A stretch of 64,000 nucleotides of DNA from Polytrichum commune (GCA_950295325.1 OX485804.1:11964001-12028000), one strand, 5' to 3'; positions 1 to 11,800 are shown, counted from the first letter of the stretch. Numbers and translations are program-made. Notes: generated from the letters alone by a model not told the origin.

Positions 1-108
1 TGATAGTAATGGTGAAGGTGTTGATTATAAGTGCAACCTTGCATACTACGCCTCAAGAAAAGGTAAGTGAAACTGTTCCGCATGGGACACTAAATACTAC
101 AAACAGTG
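1..108. mobile_element. Right end of a TA-flanked MITE, cut by the window start
   Basis: The stretch ending CACTAAATACTACAAACAGTG followed by TA matches the right terminus of the roughly 220-bp elements at 4553-4771 and 29927-30150. The left half would lie before base 1. Only the end is visible, so the assignment rests on about 25 bases. Confidence 0.4.
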
Positions 109-523
109 TAGTGGTTTTCTAGTGGTTGTGGACTAAGTGGTTACACCATGTGATCAACCCATGATCAGACTTGTAGTGAGTTCAGTTTCAAATGCACACT
201 CTTGTGATGTGTATATCTCGCTCAATTCCCTCTCAAACGAAGAAGATGAAGAGTATGTGTTGTCACTCTCCTCCTTCTCCTCCTCCTCTTCTTCAAATGA
301 TCTTTGCAACTACATAACTTTACATATCAGATTCCACATGCTAACCCTCTGCGCAGATCGAGTCCCCCAAAATTCGTACAATTTGGCAACATCATCATAG
401 CCTTGAAACACGACAAGCAACATGTTATATGCCATACTCTAGGCTGTTGAGGGTCCAGGACTAGTAGCCTCCACTACTGTAGAGGGCAATCTAGCTCAAA
501 CACTTTGGATTCTGAAACTAATG

Positions 524-1107
524 CAGACCTTGGACAACTGCCAAAATAACTACAGTTAACTAGATTTTTCTCAATAAATTTTGGGGAATAACTATAATTA
601 ACTAGAAAAAAATTCAGACGACTATAACTATGTAACTAACTAGATTTAACTAAAAAAACTTAAGTTTCAAGTAAAACATAGTTAATTGTAGTTATTAAAT
701 ATGAATGTTAAGTCTCATAGTCATCATTTGTTTCGTTGTCGTCGTTAATATCTTCATCATTGGTGTTGTATTCTAGCATAGCCGGTCGCTTGGGAATAAA
801 AGACTCTCATTGCGAGTTAAGCTTGACTACCTCATATACGCCAGAAATGAGTAAATGCTTGTTCATCTTTAGGAACTTGTTCACCTCAATAACACATTGA
901 TGACACTACAACACTACAATGGATTTCCTGCACTCAACTTTAGTTAACCAAATATAACTATAGTTAACTAGATTTTTTGGTATACCAAATTTAGAACAAC
1001 GATAGTTAACTACATTTTTTGGCAAGTCAAATCGTGAACAACTATAGTTACAAAAAGAAACTAGTTAACTAAATAGTTGAATTACTTGGTTAGTTGTCCA
1101 AGGCCTG
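524..1107. mobile_element. hAT-type non-autonomous element with 8-bp target duplication
   Basis: The left end reads CAGACCTTGGACAACT and the reverse complement of the right end reads CAGGCCTTGGACAACT, so the terminal inverted repeats differ at one of 16 bases. The flanks are AACTAATG (516-523) and AACTAATT (1108-1115), an 8-bp duplication with one mismatch. CAG-initial repeats plus an 8-bp duplication are diagnostic of the hAT superfamily. The interior is AT-rich and carries several copies of a GTTAACTAG / ACTATAGTTAACTAG motif, the kind of subterminal repeat bound by hAT transposases. No transposase frame is present, so it would need a transposase supplied in trans. Confidence 0.82.
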
Positions 1108-1115
1108 AACTAATT

Positions 1116-2236
1116 TCCACATAAGAAACCATAGCTTGGTCCCAGCCAACGAGACAATGACACGTGGCAACCCTCTTCCCAACCTTGATTGGTTTATGCA
1201 TCAAAACCGGATGGGCAGCTTTGGCGATGCCAAAGTTCAGGCTCTAAGTTGGTGCCCTATACATTGCCCTCCTCCATGCAGGCAAAGGGAGGACATGACT
1301 TTGACAGGTACTCAACTGGAAAGTGATTTTTCTGGGACTTTGGCGAAACAAATTTGCTTTCGCCCTTAATATGCGCCGGTGTGCGAATATCCAACACAAC
1401 GGCCCTCCCTGTAAGACCGCTCTGTCGTGCAGACCTTGTTTCCTCCTAGTGCTAGTTGACCTTGCAATCACGCATTGGGGTGACCTTGCAATCACGTTTT
1501 TTGGAGCAAAGTCGTCACATAAAAATAACGTTGAAAGAAGCCACCCCATGCACCCGCGGGCGGTTGGTTGTTAGTCGGCTAGTAGAAGGGTCATAACTTA
1601 GTGCTAGTCAGGTGGGCAGGTATGAAGTAGGAAAAGGTGTGATGACCAATTAATGGGCCCATAATGAGGAATGGGTACCAAGAGACACACTGGAGCCCAA
1701 GGGGACTTGCCCTTGAGTTAACATGCATCAATGAAAGCGGAGCAGAGCCTGATAGCACCAGAGCCCCGTTTAATTGTGGATTCACTGTGGACTACTATTA
1801 TCGATGTTTTTTGTCACTTGTTGGAATTGAATTCCATGAAGTACTCACCCCTGCGAGCCTGCTGCGACGCCCCAGATCTTTAATTCCCTTCCATAGCACG
1901 GATTGTGTAGCGGAGGATAACATGCAAATGAAAACCCTGGCAATTTGCTCCTCCCTCAATACTAGTTGCAGTCGAATCCTGCGGAAAGTATGAAACCGAA
2001 AATCATTTGCATGACAAACGGAATACCACAGATTGTTGTTGTAATTGGCCAGGGCCACAGGTCCGCCTCTTTGAGCCAATTACCCCAAGGTGAAAACGAA
2101 CGAGGGCACATGGCACCAAACCCGTACCTCGACGAAAAATACTCGAATCCCCTAGGAAGGAAAACCGAAGCTGAAAAACAAATATTTACTACATGAAGAG
2201 CAATTGAGTATAGTAGCTAGGGATTGCTTCAAACTA
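1116..2236. other. Gene-free stretch, nothing assigned
   Basis: Locally somewhat higher GC than the neighbours. Open frames up to 109 codons occur on both strands but overlap one another and resemble no family I know. No inverted-repeat boundary was found. Confidence 0.5.
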
Positions 2237-2861
2237 CAGTAATCTCCCGCTTAAGTACACATCCTAGTTAAGTGCGCAAAATTCTTGACAAAAATTAGGG
2301 TTCACATTGTATTGTTTGAACATGTCATGCAGAGTCATTTGCCATGAATGCATGACACTTGACATTCATTGTCAATTTGTTAGCGTTTCACTAAAACGTC
2401 TCAAACAATCGTCACAGTTCATCATACATCTGTCCAACTTCCGCTTGAACATTGGAGCAAAGCAATTGGTCGTCGGTGTCAAGGACATTAGAGCTTCAAA
2501 ACCTTTGAAGTCGGTAGCACTTCCAAATTCAACAAATGTCTCGATAGGCTGGATTTCGTCGTCGATAGGTGGTCTTCTTCAACTCGCATCATTTCCATGA
2601 CCTTCCGGATGGCACCTTCACCAACATCATACTCCCGCCCCAACGCCCGCTTGCTCGGCACATTCGGCTTGCTCAACTTTGCAATGATTTCACATCGTTG
2701 AGCTTCGGTCAAGCAGGTTGCTTCAAGTTTCATTCATTTCCCGTTGCGCTTCATCGAATTAGAAGATCTAGAAAACTATATGAGTAAAGTACACACATAC
2801 CAACTAAGTGCACACCAACTGCTCTAATTCAAAGTGCATACTTAAGTAGGAGAACATTGTG
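2237..2861. mobile_element. pogo/Tc1-mariner-like element, non-autonomous
   Basis: Flanked by TA on both sides (2235-2236, 2862-2863). The left end CAGTAATCTCCCGCTTAAG matches the left end of the better preserved element at 18043 (CAGTAGCCTCCCGCCTAAG). The right end is an eroded inverted copy containing CTCCTACTTAAGTATGCAC. CAGT-initial repeats with a TA duplication fit the pogo branch, to which the plant Emigrant/Lemi elements belong. It retains a transposase N-terminal remnant on the minus strand. Confidence 0.68.
2488..2754 (-). pseudogene. Remnant of pogo-like transposase N-terminus (CENP-B/Psq-type HTH)
   Basis: On the minus strand the translation contains QRCEIIAKLSK, then SKRALGREYDVGEGAIRKV, which has the look of the first helix-turn-helix of CENP-B/pogo transposases (a charged helix, then a GREYxVxxxAIRKV recognition helix). 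An upstream in-frame stop separates a short MKRNGK stub from the rest, and the frame ends after about 80 codons, far short of the usual DDE-containing protein of more than 400 residues. The sister element at 18043-18524 encodes KPNGKRLNEFQRCEIIAKLSK in the same place, which confirms that this is shared transposon coding sequence and not a chance frame. It is dead as a gene. Confidence 0.6.
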
Positions 2862-2954
2862 TATAAAAGTATTATCCCAACTGTGGGCAAAGATTGAAAC
2901 ACGGTAGTCGCCGTGAGTATTATGTTGCTAGCTTGGTGACATGCTCTCATGAGC

Positions 2955-3200
2955 GGCCGGGGATTCGTGGCACTCAAGTAAAATCATCCGTGCGGATGAA
3001 AAAAACACAGGAATCATCTAAATGGCTATTTTGGGGCAATTTGATTCCGGAAATAGAGTCAAAGGCCCCGAATTAGTCTAGTGACGTCACATTCGAATGA
3101 ATCGGCCCTCAACCCCATAGGGGGGCTTTTATTATTGGAGCCACTTCATCCACGATATCTTGGATGGATGATTTTACTTGAGTGCCACGAATCCCCAGCC
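2955..3200. mobile_element. Mutator-type MITE with 9-bp target duplication
   Basis: The arms GGGGATTCGTGGCACTCAAG and its reverse complement are perfect through about 35 bases (to AAAATCATCC). The element is flanked by CTCATGAGC on both sides (2946-2954 and 3201-3209), a perfect 9-bp direct repeat. A 9-bp duplication with long inverted repeats fits the Mutator superfamily. CTCATGAG is itself a palindrome, so it could instead be the outer part of the inverted repeat, which weakens the superfamily call but not the element call. No coding capacity. Confidence 0.72.
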
Positions 3201-3782
3201 CTCATGAGCCAGGATATACACAACTCGTGTACACGGGGCATGGACTCGGCCACCACTTTGGGTCAAGGATTTGTGGCAGCCATCTACTGTAAGTAGGGGC
3301 TGAAAATATTGGGAACCCTTTTCGTTCCAATTTCCCTCTTTAAATTCATTTTGACCTCAGAATTAGCATCCGAGACCTTGAATTGGTTTAGTGAGATTAA
3401 GTTGGGCAAATCAATCAAGAACTTGTAGGGGGTGGGGGTAGGTTATTACTAGACGCCCTTACATTGTTGCCCCATTGCCATCACAAACCTTTAGCCCACC
3501 AACTTGGAAATCACTTTGTGGTCTCTAGGTAAACACATTCATGATCAAGTTGCTATTCTATAGCTACTCATTTTATATTATTGACTAGTGTGAACCTAAA
3601 AATGACATCAAAGATCTTGAGTTAGTTTAATGGGTTCCACTTGAGTAAACTAGCCCTCCACATTTAAGAAGCTCGTTTTTAATAAGTTTCCTTCATTGAT
3701 AAAGAAAGAATTGCAAGTGACTTCACTCAGATGCCACAAAGGCCAAGCCCACCAACTCCATGTCTCGGTCCACAATTATCTA
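3201..3782. other. Gene-free stretch, nothing assigned
   Basis: AT-rich sequence with short frames only and no boundary of a repeat that I could define. Confidence 0.5.
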
Positions 3783-3999
3783 CATTGACTATCCCAATTA
3801 GCGCGCATTCCTATTCGGAGTTACGCAGTGTAATAATGTCTTACTCAAGAGTCCAATATCTGCTAACAAAAGTTTAATAGGTTGTTCGAATATTATAGAA
3901 CATAATTGACTTTGCTCATTAAACAATTACATTTTCGTTAAAAAGTTATAGCAATGCATAACTCCTAATAGTAACACGAAATAAATGGGATAATCAATG
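3783..3999. mobile_element. TA-flanked MITE, about 220-bp family, copy 1
   Basis: Starts CATTGACTATCCCAATTAG and ends with the inverted counterpart CTAATAG...ATGGGATAATCAATG, between TA dinucleotides at 3781-3782 and 4000-4001. Internally both arms carry the family subterminal motif (GGAGTTACGCAGTGTAATAA and the inverse TTATAGCAATGCATAACTCC). The size and the TA duplication fit Stowaway-like Tc1/mariner MITEs, although the ends are not the canonical Stowaway terminus. Confidence 0.68.
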
Positions 4000-4552
4000 T
4001 AGCTCCAATGCAAGACATACATCAATCCTACAACTTAAATCATCCCCGAAAAAATGATTTGGTATTTGTGGCGTTGATGTTAGAGGAATAAATGGGTAGA
4101 AAGATGTCCTAAGTAGGCTTGCAATTGGTTCTTTCTTGCTTCACTTAGGGACTAAGTATAAAAATAATTATTTTCGAACTATAAGTGACTCCCAATGTTT
4201 TCACCTTCAACTTACATGAGCATAGTCCAAGTTAAATTTGGGTCTACATATTCATGCATTAAGGAGCCTTGGTTTAAGGTTGCTGATCGATGGGCTTTGG
4301 AGTATGCATAATGTGCATTTATCATCTAGTTGTCACCAATGTTGTGCGGGTGTTTTGTTCCAACCAGGTGGCAAACTACAATACATGTTCCTCAAATATG
4401 AAATATCCGACCTACATGGTATCACATCCTTCAATGCCAATATACTAATACCCATCAATTGATATCTCTCATCACCTCTCTATATTTTTGAACCTTTACC
4501 AAATGTTTTCAATGCCATGACACACATTTCAAAACCCTAAACTTACCCATTA

Positions 4553-4771
4553 CACCGTTTATGGTATTTAGTGTCACTTACTATTTGAACTTACGTTGTG
4601 CTATAACTTCTAAGTATAGAACCGGTTTTTTTTACCAGCAAAGGTCGAATTGGTTGTTTAGACACTACAGAACACTAACATCTCCACTTAGTAAAAACTA
4701 AAATCAACAATAAAATGTTATAGCAGTATGTAACTCCAAATAATAAGTGACACTAAATAGTATAGACGGTG
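4553..4771. mobile_element. TA-flanked MITE, about 220-bp family, copy 2
   Basis: Flanked by TA (4551-4552, 4772-4773). The left end CACCGTTTATGGTATTTAGT pairs with a right end whose reverse complement is CACCGTCTATACTATTTAGT, and the pairing continues for about 55 bases through TGTCACTTA and GCTATAAC. Length 219 bp. Confidence 0.78.
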
Positions 4772-4773
4772 TA

Positions 4774-7700
4774 GTGTATGGGAAAAGGATACCTGAACAA
4801 CATTGGTCTTGATAGCTCGAGAATCTCCTCGATTAATTGCATATGATACTCGTGCTTCCGTTTCTTCCCCCTATGGTAACTTTCACTTATACACACAACA
4901 GTCATGTCCCGAGCGTGTAAATGTGGGAGCAAATGCAGATCTTGCAGAGGGAATGGTAGTCGGAGCAGTAAAGGGGCTGGAGGTGAAAAGTAAAGAGGCC
5001 TGAGGTCAGAGTACCAGTGATGAGCACTTCGAAGTGCCTGGCAAGAAATTTGACATTCATAAAGGGCACTTGAGGTGCCGTCCAACAGCCCAGCCCAGGC
5101 AAGGCTCTGATGATTAGAAGAATCAGAGAAGGGAGGGGAGTAAAGACTTGAGAGAGAGAGAGAGAGATGAATCCGGTTATATATACAGGACTCCTAGCTA
5201 GCTAGTCCCTCGAGTGAAAGTATTGCAGCTCTGACATGGAGTTTGTATTGGGCCGGGCCGGCTTCAAGAGGTAGCATACAAGGCTCCTTTATGTCCACTG
5301 ACACAGTGGTTCCCAGCAGAGGCTTTCGCCTTTATGAACCAAGTTGTTATATCGTGAGTGTTAATCTTGCACTCGGGGTTGCCAACTTTTCTCTATATAT
5401 TATAGTAGAGGCGTCTATTCCCAATCGAGACCCCATCGGCAATCTGTAGGGTACCGCAGGGATTGAATTTCGATCGGGCCGGAATCAATAGTGTCATGAC
5501 ACATGTCCTAGTTTTGAGTGCTTCTACTCTCTATAGTAACAACCAGTCACTTGAGACAAAGATGAGGTTTTCCTTTATAATTTACCAAAGATTCATGATA
5601 TCTATCACGTTCATCCACATGCCTACGACAAAAAGAATTTATAATGGGTTTCATGATTGTTGGTGGTTGTCACCGAGACTTGAAAGTGGCCCAATAGCTT
5701 AAGGTGTTCAGTGGGCCTTATGTGGACCTTATGTGATCATTCTTCTTAAGTTTGAATGGTATATGACAAGGCATATAAGGAAGAACGGATCTACAAGGAC
5801 ACATGATTGGACTATGTGCTCAAACAAAGATATCATTCTATGTTCCATGGTGAAGCTAATTGGGAGGGCCTACATTGTGACCTTTCAAAGATTTATGAGA
5901 AAAAATCTCAATTGGGACTCTTACAACATTTGCATGTCTACTAACATCTTGAAACTTGACATGGCAATCTTCATGACTCTTAATAAGTATTTGGATGAGA
6001 TAGTTCTCAAGCTGATCAAGCGCCCAAATTCCCTTAAGTGCCCACAATAGGGCCATATACCTTAGTGTATATATAAAAAAAAAGGTCATTAAAATTTTTG
6101 TAGAAGTATATTAACCATGACAAATGCCTAGTGTGGATAAACTTATAGTGTGACCCACAATATACATCATCAAGCACAAAAGTAATGTGCAACCCTACTT
6201 ACACTTGTCATGCCCCCCCCCCCCCCCCGGTGATATACCACCTCCTTCCCATATGTTGGAATCCTTCCAAATGCACCATTTTTTCAATCCAATAGAAATA
6301 GTGTAACCTACCAACGTAGAATTAAGTAGTTAGAAATTGTGGGTTGGTATATGATGTGCACCCCCAATGTTTTTAGGGTGCAAATAAGCTTCATATTGTG
6401 GCCCGCGCCGTTTACTGTAGTGGTGAGGCCCAACCATTTTGTAGACTTCTCTATTCATGATTGAATACAAGGGGACAAATTATCGTCTCCAATTGATGAT
6501 GGTTGCTATGACCTCGTGACCACTACATCCAATTATGGACATATGCCACCCTCGGGGGGGGGGGGGCAGTGTGTTAAAAAGTTAAGGATATAGGTGAGAA
6601 CAACCACTATTTTATAGGGGGGTATTACTTTCAATTCTCTTCTTTTTTCACATGCTATCATTATGTAAATTTCTACTTTAGGTTAATAGAAAAATGACTT
6701 GCATTACTTATAATTCCAAATTACCTATTATTCCATACCCTATAGTACTTTAAAGATGTCCAGTGCCATTTTTGATACCCTATATTACTCTTAAGTCCAT
6801 TTATAAATTTTTTTCCCCCATGTTTTTAAAATACCCTATCATTTGTTCGCACGTATATTGCTACTCCAACCAATGACTACCCCCCCCCCCGAGATGCCAC
6901 CCTGCTTTTCGAGCTGTAGTAGGCAGTGAATACCTTAGTACTTCACCTCCACTACGGCTCAATAGTTTGGGTGCCTACTATGTTACTACAACTCGGGGAG
7001 GACAATTATAGCATGCCCACACTAGGACCAACGACTCGCCCACGACGGCAAGAGAGTTTCCATCTTGATAGCGGTTTCTGTCTTGTATATATGTAGTGAA
7101 GTGAAGGAGCAAAATTGCAATACATCACATCCAGTGAGGTTGCTCCGAATGGGATAAAAAGTCCTTATAGATAACAGTAAATTTCAAAGAGATATGAACT
7201 TTCCCTATCAAGAGGGACTCCTCCTACTGCCAACAAGCAACGACTAGCCCTAGTGTGGGCATTGCATAAGTTATTCAAAACCCTAGTGGTTGAAACTAAT
7301 AAGGAACTCGGCTATGGGTGCATTCAATGTTCAAGATTGAAGTCTTCATATGCCCTTCAAACGCGATTTGACCCTTCAAAATATACCTCTCTCAAAACAA
7401 CCCTTTAAAAAGCAACCCCAAATTGAAAATGAAGACGTCACTTGAAGTCCTCAATATAATATGTCCGCCACAAGAACCAACAAGCGTAATGCATTATGTC
7501 ACTACACGAAATGAAATTAGATGGTCGATTCTTACTTCTTCACATCGTACTAGAAACATGTACCATAACATTCATGCACAAGTTTAATAGGAGTTTTGTA
7601 TTTCATTTCTACATTCTTGGATTGACGTCTTGGATTTGAACCAAGCCTTCAACTGAAGCGCTGAAATTAGATAGCCCTTCAAAGTGAAACTCATATGCGC

Positions 7701-9539
7701 CTGGGCTTCAATCTTGAACACTGGGTGCATCAGCCGGTGCAGCTTGTGAACCAAAGCAGCAGTTCACACACACACAATGTGTCATGACAAATGATTAGAA
7801 AATCCCATGGGGCGTGACTTCTTCCCTCAAGACAGGATCCTCGATGCAGGTGAAAACTTGGGAGCCTTATCTATCTGTGGGGGCTTGGAAGCAGGCGCCA
7901 GGTCACGGGAGTGAGTGGACACGTGGACAAAGCCCAACAGTCTTATTAGGGAATGCCACCCCCCAGTCCCTCCCAGTTGACTCCCCATACCATAAGTTAA
8001 GAACTTTACCTACCGGTGTACCCAAGCTCTTCACTTCTCGGCCATTTCCATTGGTCTGATGATTGATGGTCCGGGAGGAGGAAGAAGTTGGGCACATTCA
8101 TGCATTGCGTAGCTTGTTCGGGGGAGTCTGATCAGGATAATTAAAGGAGCTTTTGGTTCACCGCATGACGAAGCATGTAGGGAAGGCGCAATGATTGGTT
8201 GGTGCTTCAAAACTTCACGAGGCTTGGCGGAGATTGCGCTGGAATAATCTTTACCATAGCAAAAGTTCAATGTTCTTTATTACTACTCTGGGGGGTTTGG
8301 ATCAAGGTGTAGGTTGTTTCCTCCACAATGCAGTAACTTAACCAAGAAGAGGATAAACCGTTACGAAGGAAGGACTGCTGAAATTTGCGCAGTGGACATC
8401 AGTGCGTGGACCCTTGGACCTTCATGAATTCGCACAGAAGTAGGGAAATATCGTTACAACAGATGTGTTGTCCTTCATTTCATTGATCAAACCTTGAGAG
8501 TGCATCTCATCACAGTGACTGATGAGTACAGTCAGTCTGCGTGACGAATCAAGGCATGACAACGTAGCGCATCTTCTAGGGCAGCGGGAATGCGGAAATG
8601 GTGAGACCGCGGCAGAAAATCTCCGGCCATTGGAGCTGCATAGTTTTCGAAATAATGAAAAAAAAAAAATTGAAGCACATAAAAGTGACGTGTTTGTGGA
8701 AACCAAACCTTGCAATTCTCGCAAACTGCTTCCGCCTCTGGAATTTTGCTTGCACTTTCAAAAAGATCCTTGATTTTTGATGACACGAAGCAGACTAGCG
8801 TGCTCATTTCTTACATGACGTAAATATCGGGTGCCTTGGTTACGATTGCTTCAACTAGCAAAAGCTTCTGAGCTCCTCATAGGTAGCCATGGACTAATAC
8901 ACATCCGAAGTTCGGTGGAATCGTATCGTTAAGGAATCGTTTCAAAATTTGTAGCAACGGCTACATCAAAATGCCGGACACGAGGATGGACAACATGAGA
9001 TAATCACTGATAGGCGTCGCTAATTTCTGTGTAGGCAAGTCAAACTTGGAACCAAGAGAGGAGATTGCAACCAAAACTTTTGCGACAAAGAACCACCCTA
9101 AACAACTTCTCCATAAGCCGGTCCAACACCCAGAGACACCACAAATTCATTGACATTCAATCAAAAGTGTTTAGGGTGACATGACCATATCATGCATCAC
9201 CAACACAAACTTCATTGACGCTGCATCAACACATGACCTCAATAGATCGTCGCAAGCTTGCATCAGTATTTTTACTGAGGAAGTAAGTAAACCATGATAC
9301 AGATTGCCGACGCTGACGGTTTGGCCAGCACCAACTACCAACCCACCTAGTCACTACCAATTTACAATGTACAAACGCAGGGAGGATGAGGTGCACTAAT
9401 TCTTTCAGTGCACAACTTCTCCTTCCTGACTACCTATCCCATTTCCCTTGGAGGAAGTGGGAGCTTCGGAGCTCCTATTCTTCTTACGAATGCTATGCAG
9501 AAAACTCTAAGAGAAAAAGTTGAAAACAGAAAAGAGTTA
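4774..9539. other. Long gene-free stretch with repeats and G/C homopolymers
   Basis: Holds a short GA microsatellite at 5150-5168, C16 at 6213-6228, G13 at 6554-6566 and a C10 run near 6882. The segment 5700-6050 resembles 15120-15420 and 37160-37800 (shared GTGGACCTTATG..., CTTGAAACTTGA...), so it is a copy of an uncharacterised dispersed repeat. Frames up to 105 codons occur but match nothing I recognise and are not supported across the copies. Confidence 0.45.
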
Positions 9540-10780
9540 CTACTGCCTTTGGTGGTCTGATCTGGAATCACAGTGGTCTACAACTGTTCTTTGCCTCTTG
9601 GATGGAGGTGCGCTGAAGTCAAGGGGGACCTTGCTCTCGCACCGTGGACAAATTGGGTCACTCTTGTTGAGCATCACATACATCAAACACCTTGTGCAAG
9701 CTCCCATCACCAGTGCTCCTCCGCCGCTGAACATTGTGTCAGCTTTGCTCTCACCTTCGCCAATTCGGGAGCTTGACTCGTCCTGCAAATTGGTTGGTTG
9801 ACCTCCTCCTAGCTGGAATGAGGATTTGGAGGAGGTGGAGGATTCCGAGCTGCTGCTGCTGGTGGATGAGGAGGATGATGCCTGCTGATGAGGGCAGGAG
9901 ATTACCTCTGCAGACTGAATCAAAGTTAGGGAGGAGAGGGAGGAGGAACTTGATTGCTTTGGCACAGATTTCATCAGAATGCTCCTCTTCCCCATCAATT
10001 CCCCCGTCCTCTTTAACGCCTTCTGGACCATCTCCATGGTGCACACGCTCTGGCCAGGCTGTTGCTGTTGTGGTTCCGGAGAACCCCTAACCCCCGCAGC
10101 TAAGTTCAGGTCCAACTCCAGATTGGATTTCTCCGAGTCATCTTCCGCTTGGAACTCGTCACAACTGTTCCTGGTTTTGAAGCACCGACCACCGTCGAGC
10201 TTCAAGCTCCACAGCTGCTTCTCAGGTGAGAAGTTGGAAACTAGCTGAGAGCGAGGACTGGCCCCCGAAGATGAGGAGCCGGAGGACGTTCGCAAGCTGA
10301 TCTCCTCCCGTAGCGTCTCGGATTGCTTGCTGCAAAGAAACTCGTGGGCGAGAGGACGAGTAGGGGCCGCAGTGAGCAGCATCTCTTCCAACACTGATGT
10401 TGCAGCTGCGGTCTTCTGCTGGTGCTTCCGAGGGTCGTCGCTGCACCTTGCACCAGTCTGCTTGTTTACAAAATACAGCCTTCCAGTCTGCGCCCACCCA
10501 AAAAAAACGAGATGTATGATACTCAGTAACCTATGTAACTCAATATCTTACGCAACGTTGACACAACCCAAATACCCCTTATTCTGTGCCATTCAAGTGC
10601 CCTGGGAGTGGATCCACGGCTCGAGATCACATCCAATTTGTAGCAACTTACCATACAAGAACAAAAGATAAAAATCACTCAATGTCCACTAACACTACTG
10701 AACATTTCATTGGCGAAAGAGTGCTTACAAAACTTGTCATAATCTTCTCTGCAACTATGCAGATGTGCAAGCTACTTGGA

Positions 10781-10832
<52 letters not shown>

Positions 10833-11178
10833 CTACCTTCAAATCGAGGCACTTCTCCCATCCACAAGGCAAGGGCTGATCGGGGTCCAGCTCCAGAAAC
10901 TCCCCCCGGGACGAGTTGCAGTCCAATTCGCCGAGTGGCGAGGAGGTAATTGTTTTGCATCCCAGGAGATCCAACGTAGTCACATCCTCCTCCGTTTGCT
11001 TGCGGGCCTCCTGATTTGTCGGCGGGCGGAGCTGGCCCATCATCAGCTGCACCACTTTCTGTGCGTCCGCACCCCACACTGCGCGCTTCCTCTTCGTCAC
11101 GTCCAACGGACCCGGCGGGCTACTCAATTCGGCTCCCCTGGACCACACTACGTCCATCGCCACCGCCATTTGTAGCAT
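9540..11178 (-). CDS. CFL1-like: CFL1-like WW/EAR/zinc-ribbon putative transcriptional co-repressor (2 exons)
   Basis: Two exons join in phase: exon 1 is 11178-10837, exon 2 is 10487-9540 and the 349-bp intron has GT at 10836-10835 and AG at 10489-10488. The product is 429 aa. The junction completes a WW-like motif, residues 102-134: LPCGWEKCLDLK from exon 1, then TGRLYFVNKQTGARC from exon 2, with the first Trp at 107 and the second replaced, as in plant CFL1 proteins. Residues 237-243 are LELDLNL, an EAR repression motif. Residues 373-405 form a zinc-ribbon with CTRC (378/381) and CPRC (394/397) and the MYVML core shared with GL2-interacting-repressor proteins. PPSKRQR at 408 is a likely nuclear signal. 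Arabidopsis and rice CFL1 affect cuticle formation by binding HD-ZIP IV regulators; the same role here is inference. Other start codons (residues 4 and 8) are possible. The splice sites are read by eye. Confidence 0.88.
10784..10830. repeat. (GA)n microsatellite in the CFL1-like intron, at the 5' splice site
   Basis: A 47-bp pure GA repeat (CT on the gene strand) begins one base beyond the donor GTAGGG. The pyrimidine tract is therefore placed directly after the donor and not near the acceptor. Confidence 0.95.
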
Positions 11179-11299
11179 GCAGATCCCTCACAACCAAACT
11201 TCCCCACACCTGCTACTATTAACCCCTTCAGCCTCCAACCTCTTCGCTTCCCACCTCTTCTTGTCTTCACCGAGCCAGTCTTCTCCTCTCGCTTTGCCA

Positions 11300-11800
11300 C
11301 AACCCAATTCGAGGCAGAATTATACCAGCTGTACACCTCAGGCTGATCTCGACAACTAAATGTGTTTCTTAGTGAAACAGACTCGCACTCGCCGCAATCG
11401 GCAAAGTGAGTCACTCGGAGGGGAAGAAGTAGAGAGAAAGAGAGATTTGAAAATTCAATACAGGTTACCCGCTTCAAACTTCAGGCCGATCTTGACAGCT
11501 GAATGCGTTTCCTAGTGTAATAGTGCAAACTTGGCACGATATTCGACAAAGCGAGTCACTCGGAGGGCAAGAAGTAGAGAGAGAGAAGAGCGTGGAATTT
11601 GGGATTCCTGAAATATGTTGACAATGTAAGTGTTATCTAGAGTGGCAGTAGGGAAGTCTCAGGCAGATTCAAGCTGACAATGAATCACTTGAGACTGGTG
11701 ACAGGTATGAAAGGACTGAGAAGTCACTCGGAGGGGAGGAGGAAGTAGAGAAGCAGAGAAGAGAGGAGAGAAAGAGAGTGGAATTTAGGAGAGTGCAGGG
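11300..11800. promoter_or_regulatory. Three degenerate tandem units upstream of the CFL1-like gene
   Basis: A unit of about 130-150 bp occurs three times, roughly 11315-11460, 11461-11610 and 11640-11795. Each carries GTCACTCGGAGGG followed by a GA-rich AGAAGTAGAGAGA tract (11412, 11553, 11733). Units one and two also share the preceding CTGATCTCGACA / CCGATCTTGACA block. It lies 130-620 bp upstream of the start codon, in the promoter or 5' UTR. The GA tracts could bind BBR/BPC-type GAGA-binding factors; that is inference. Confidence 0.55.

Noticed and set aside
9734-10248. Plus-strand frames of 89-118 codons over the CFL1-like gene
   Set aside because: They are antisense to exon 2, low in complexity, and lack any domain.
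10675-11178. Continuous 167-residue minus frame ending in a Leu-Ser repeat
   Set aside because: The tail comes from reading the intronic CT repeat. The real exon ends at 10837 and joins 10487, which completes the WW-like motif.
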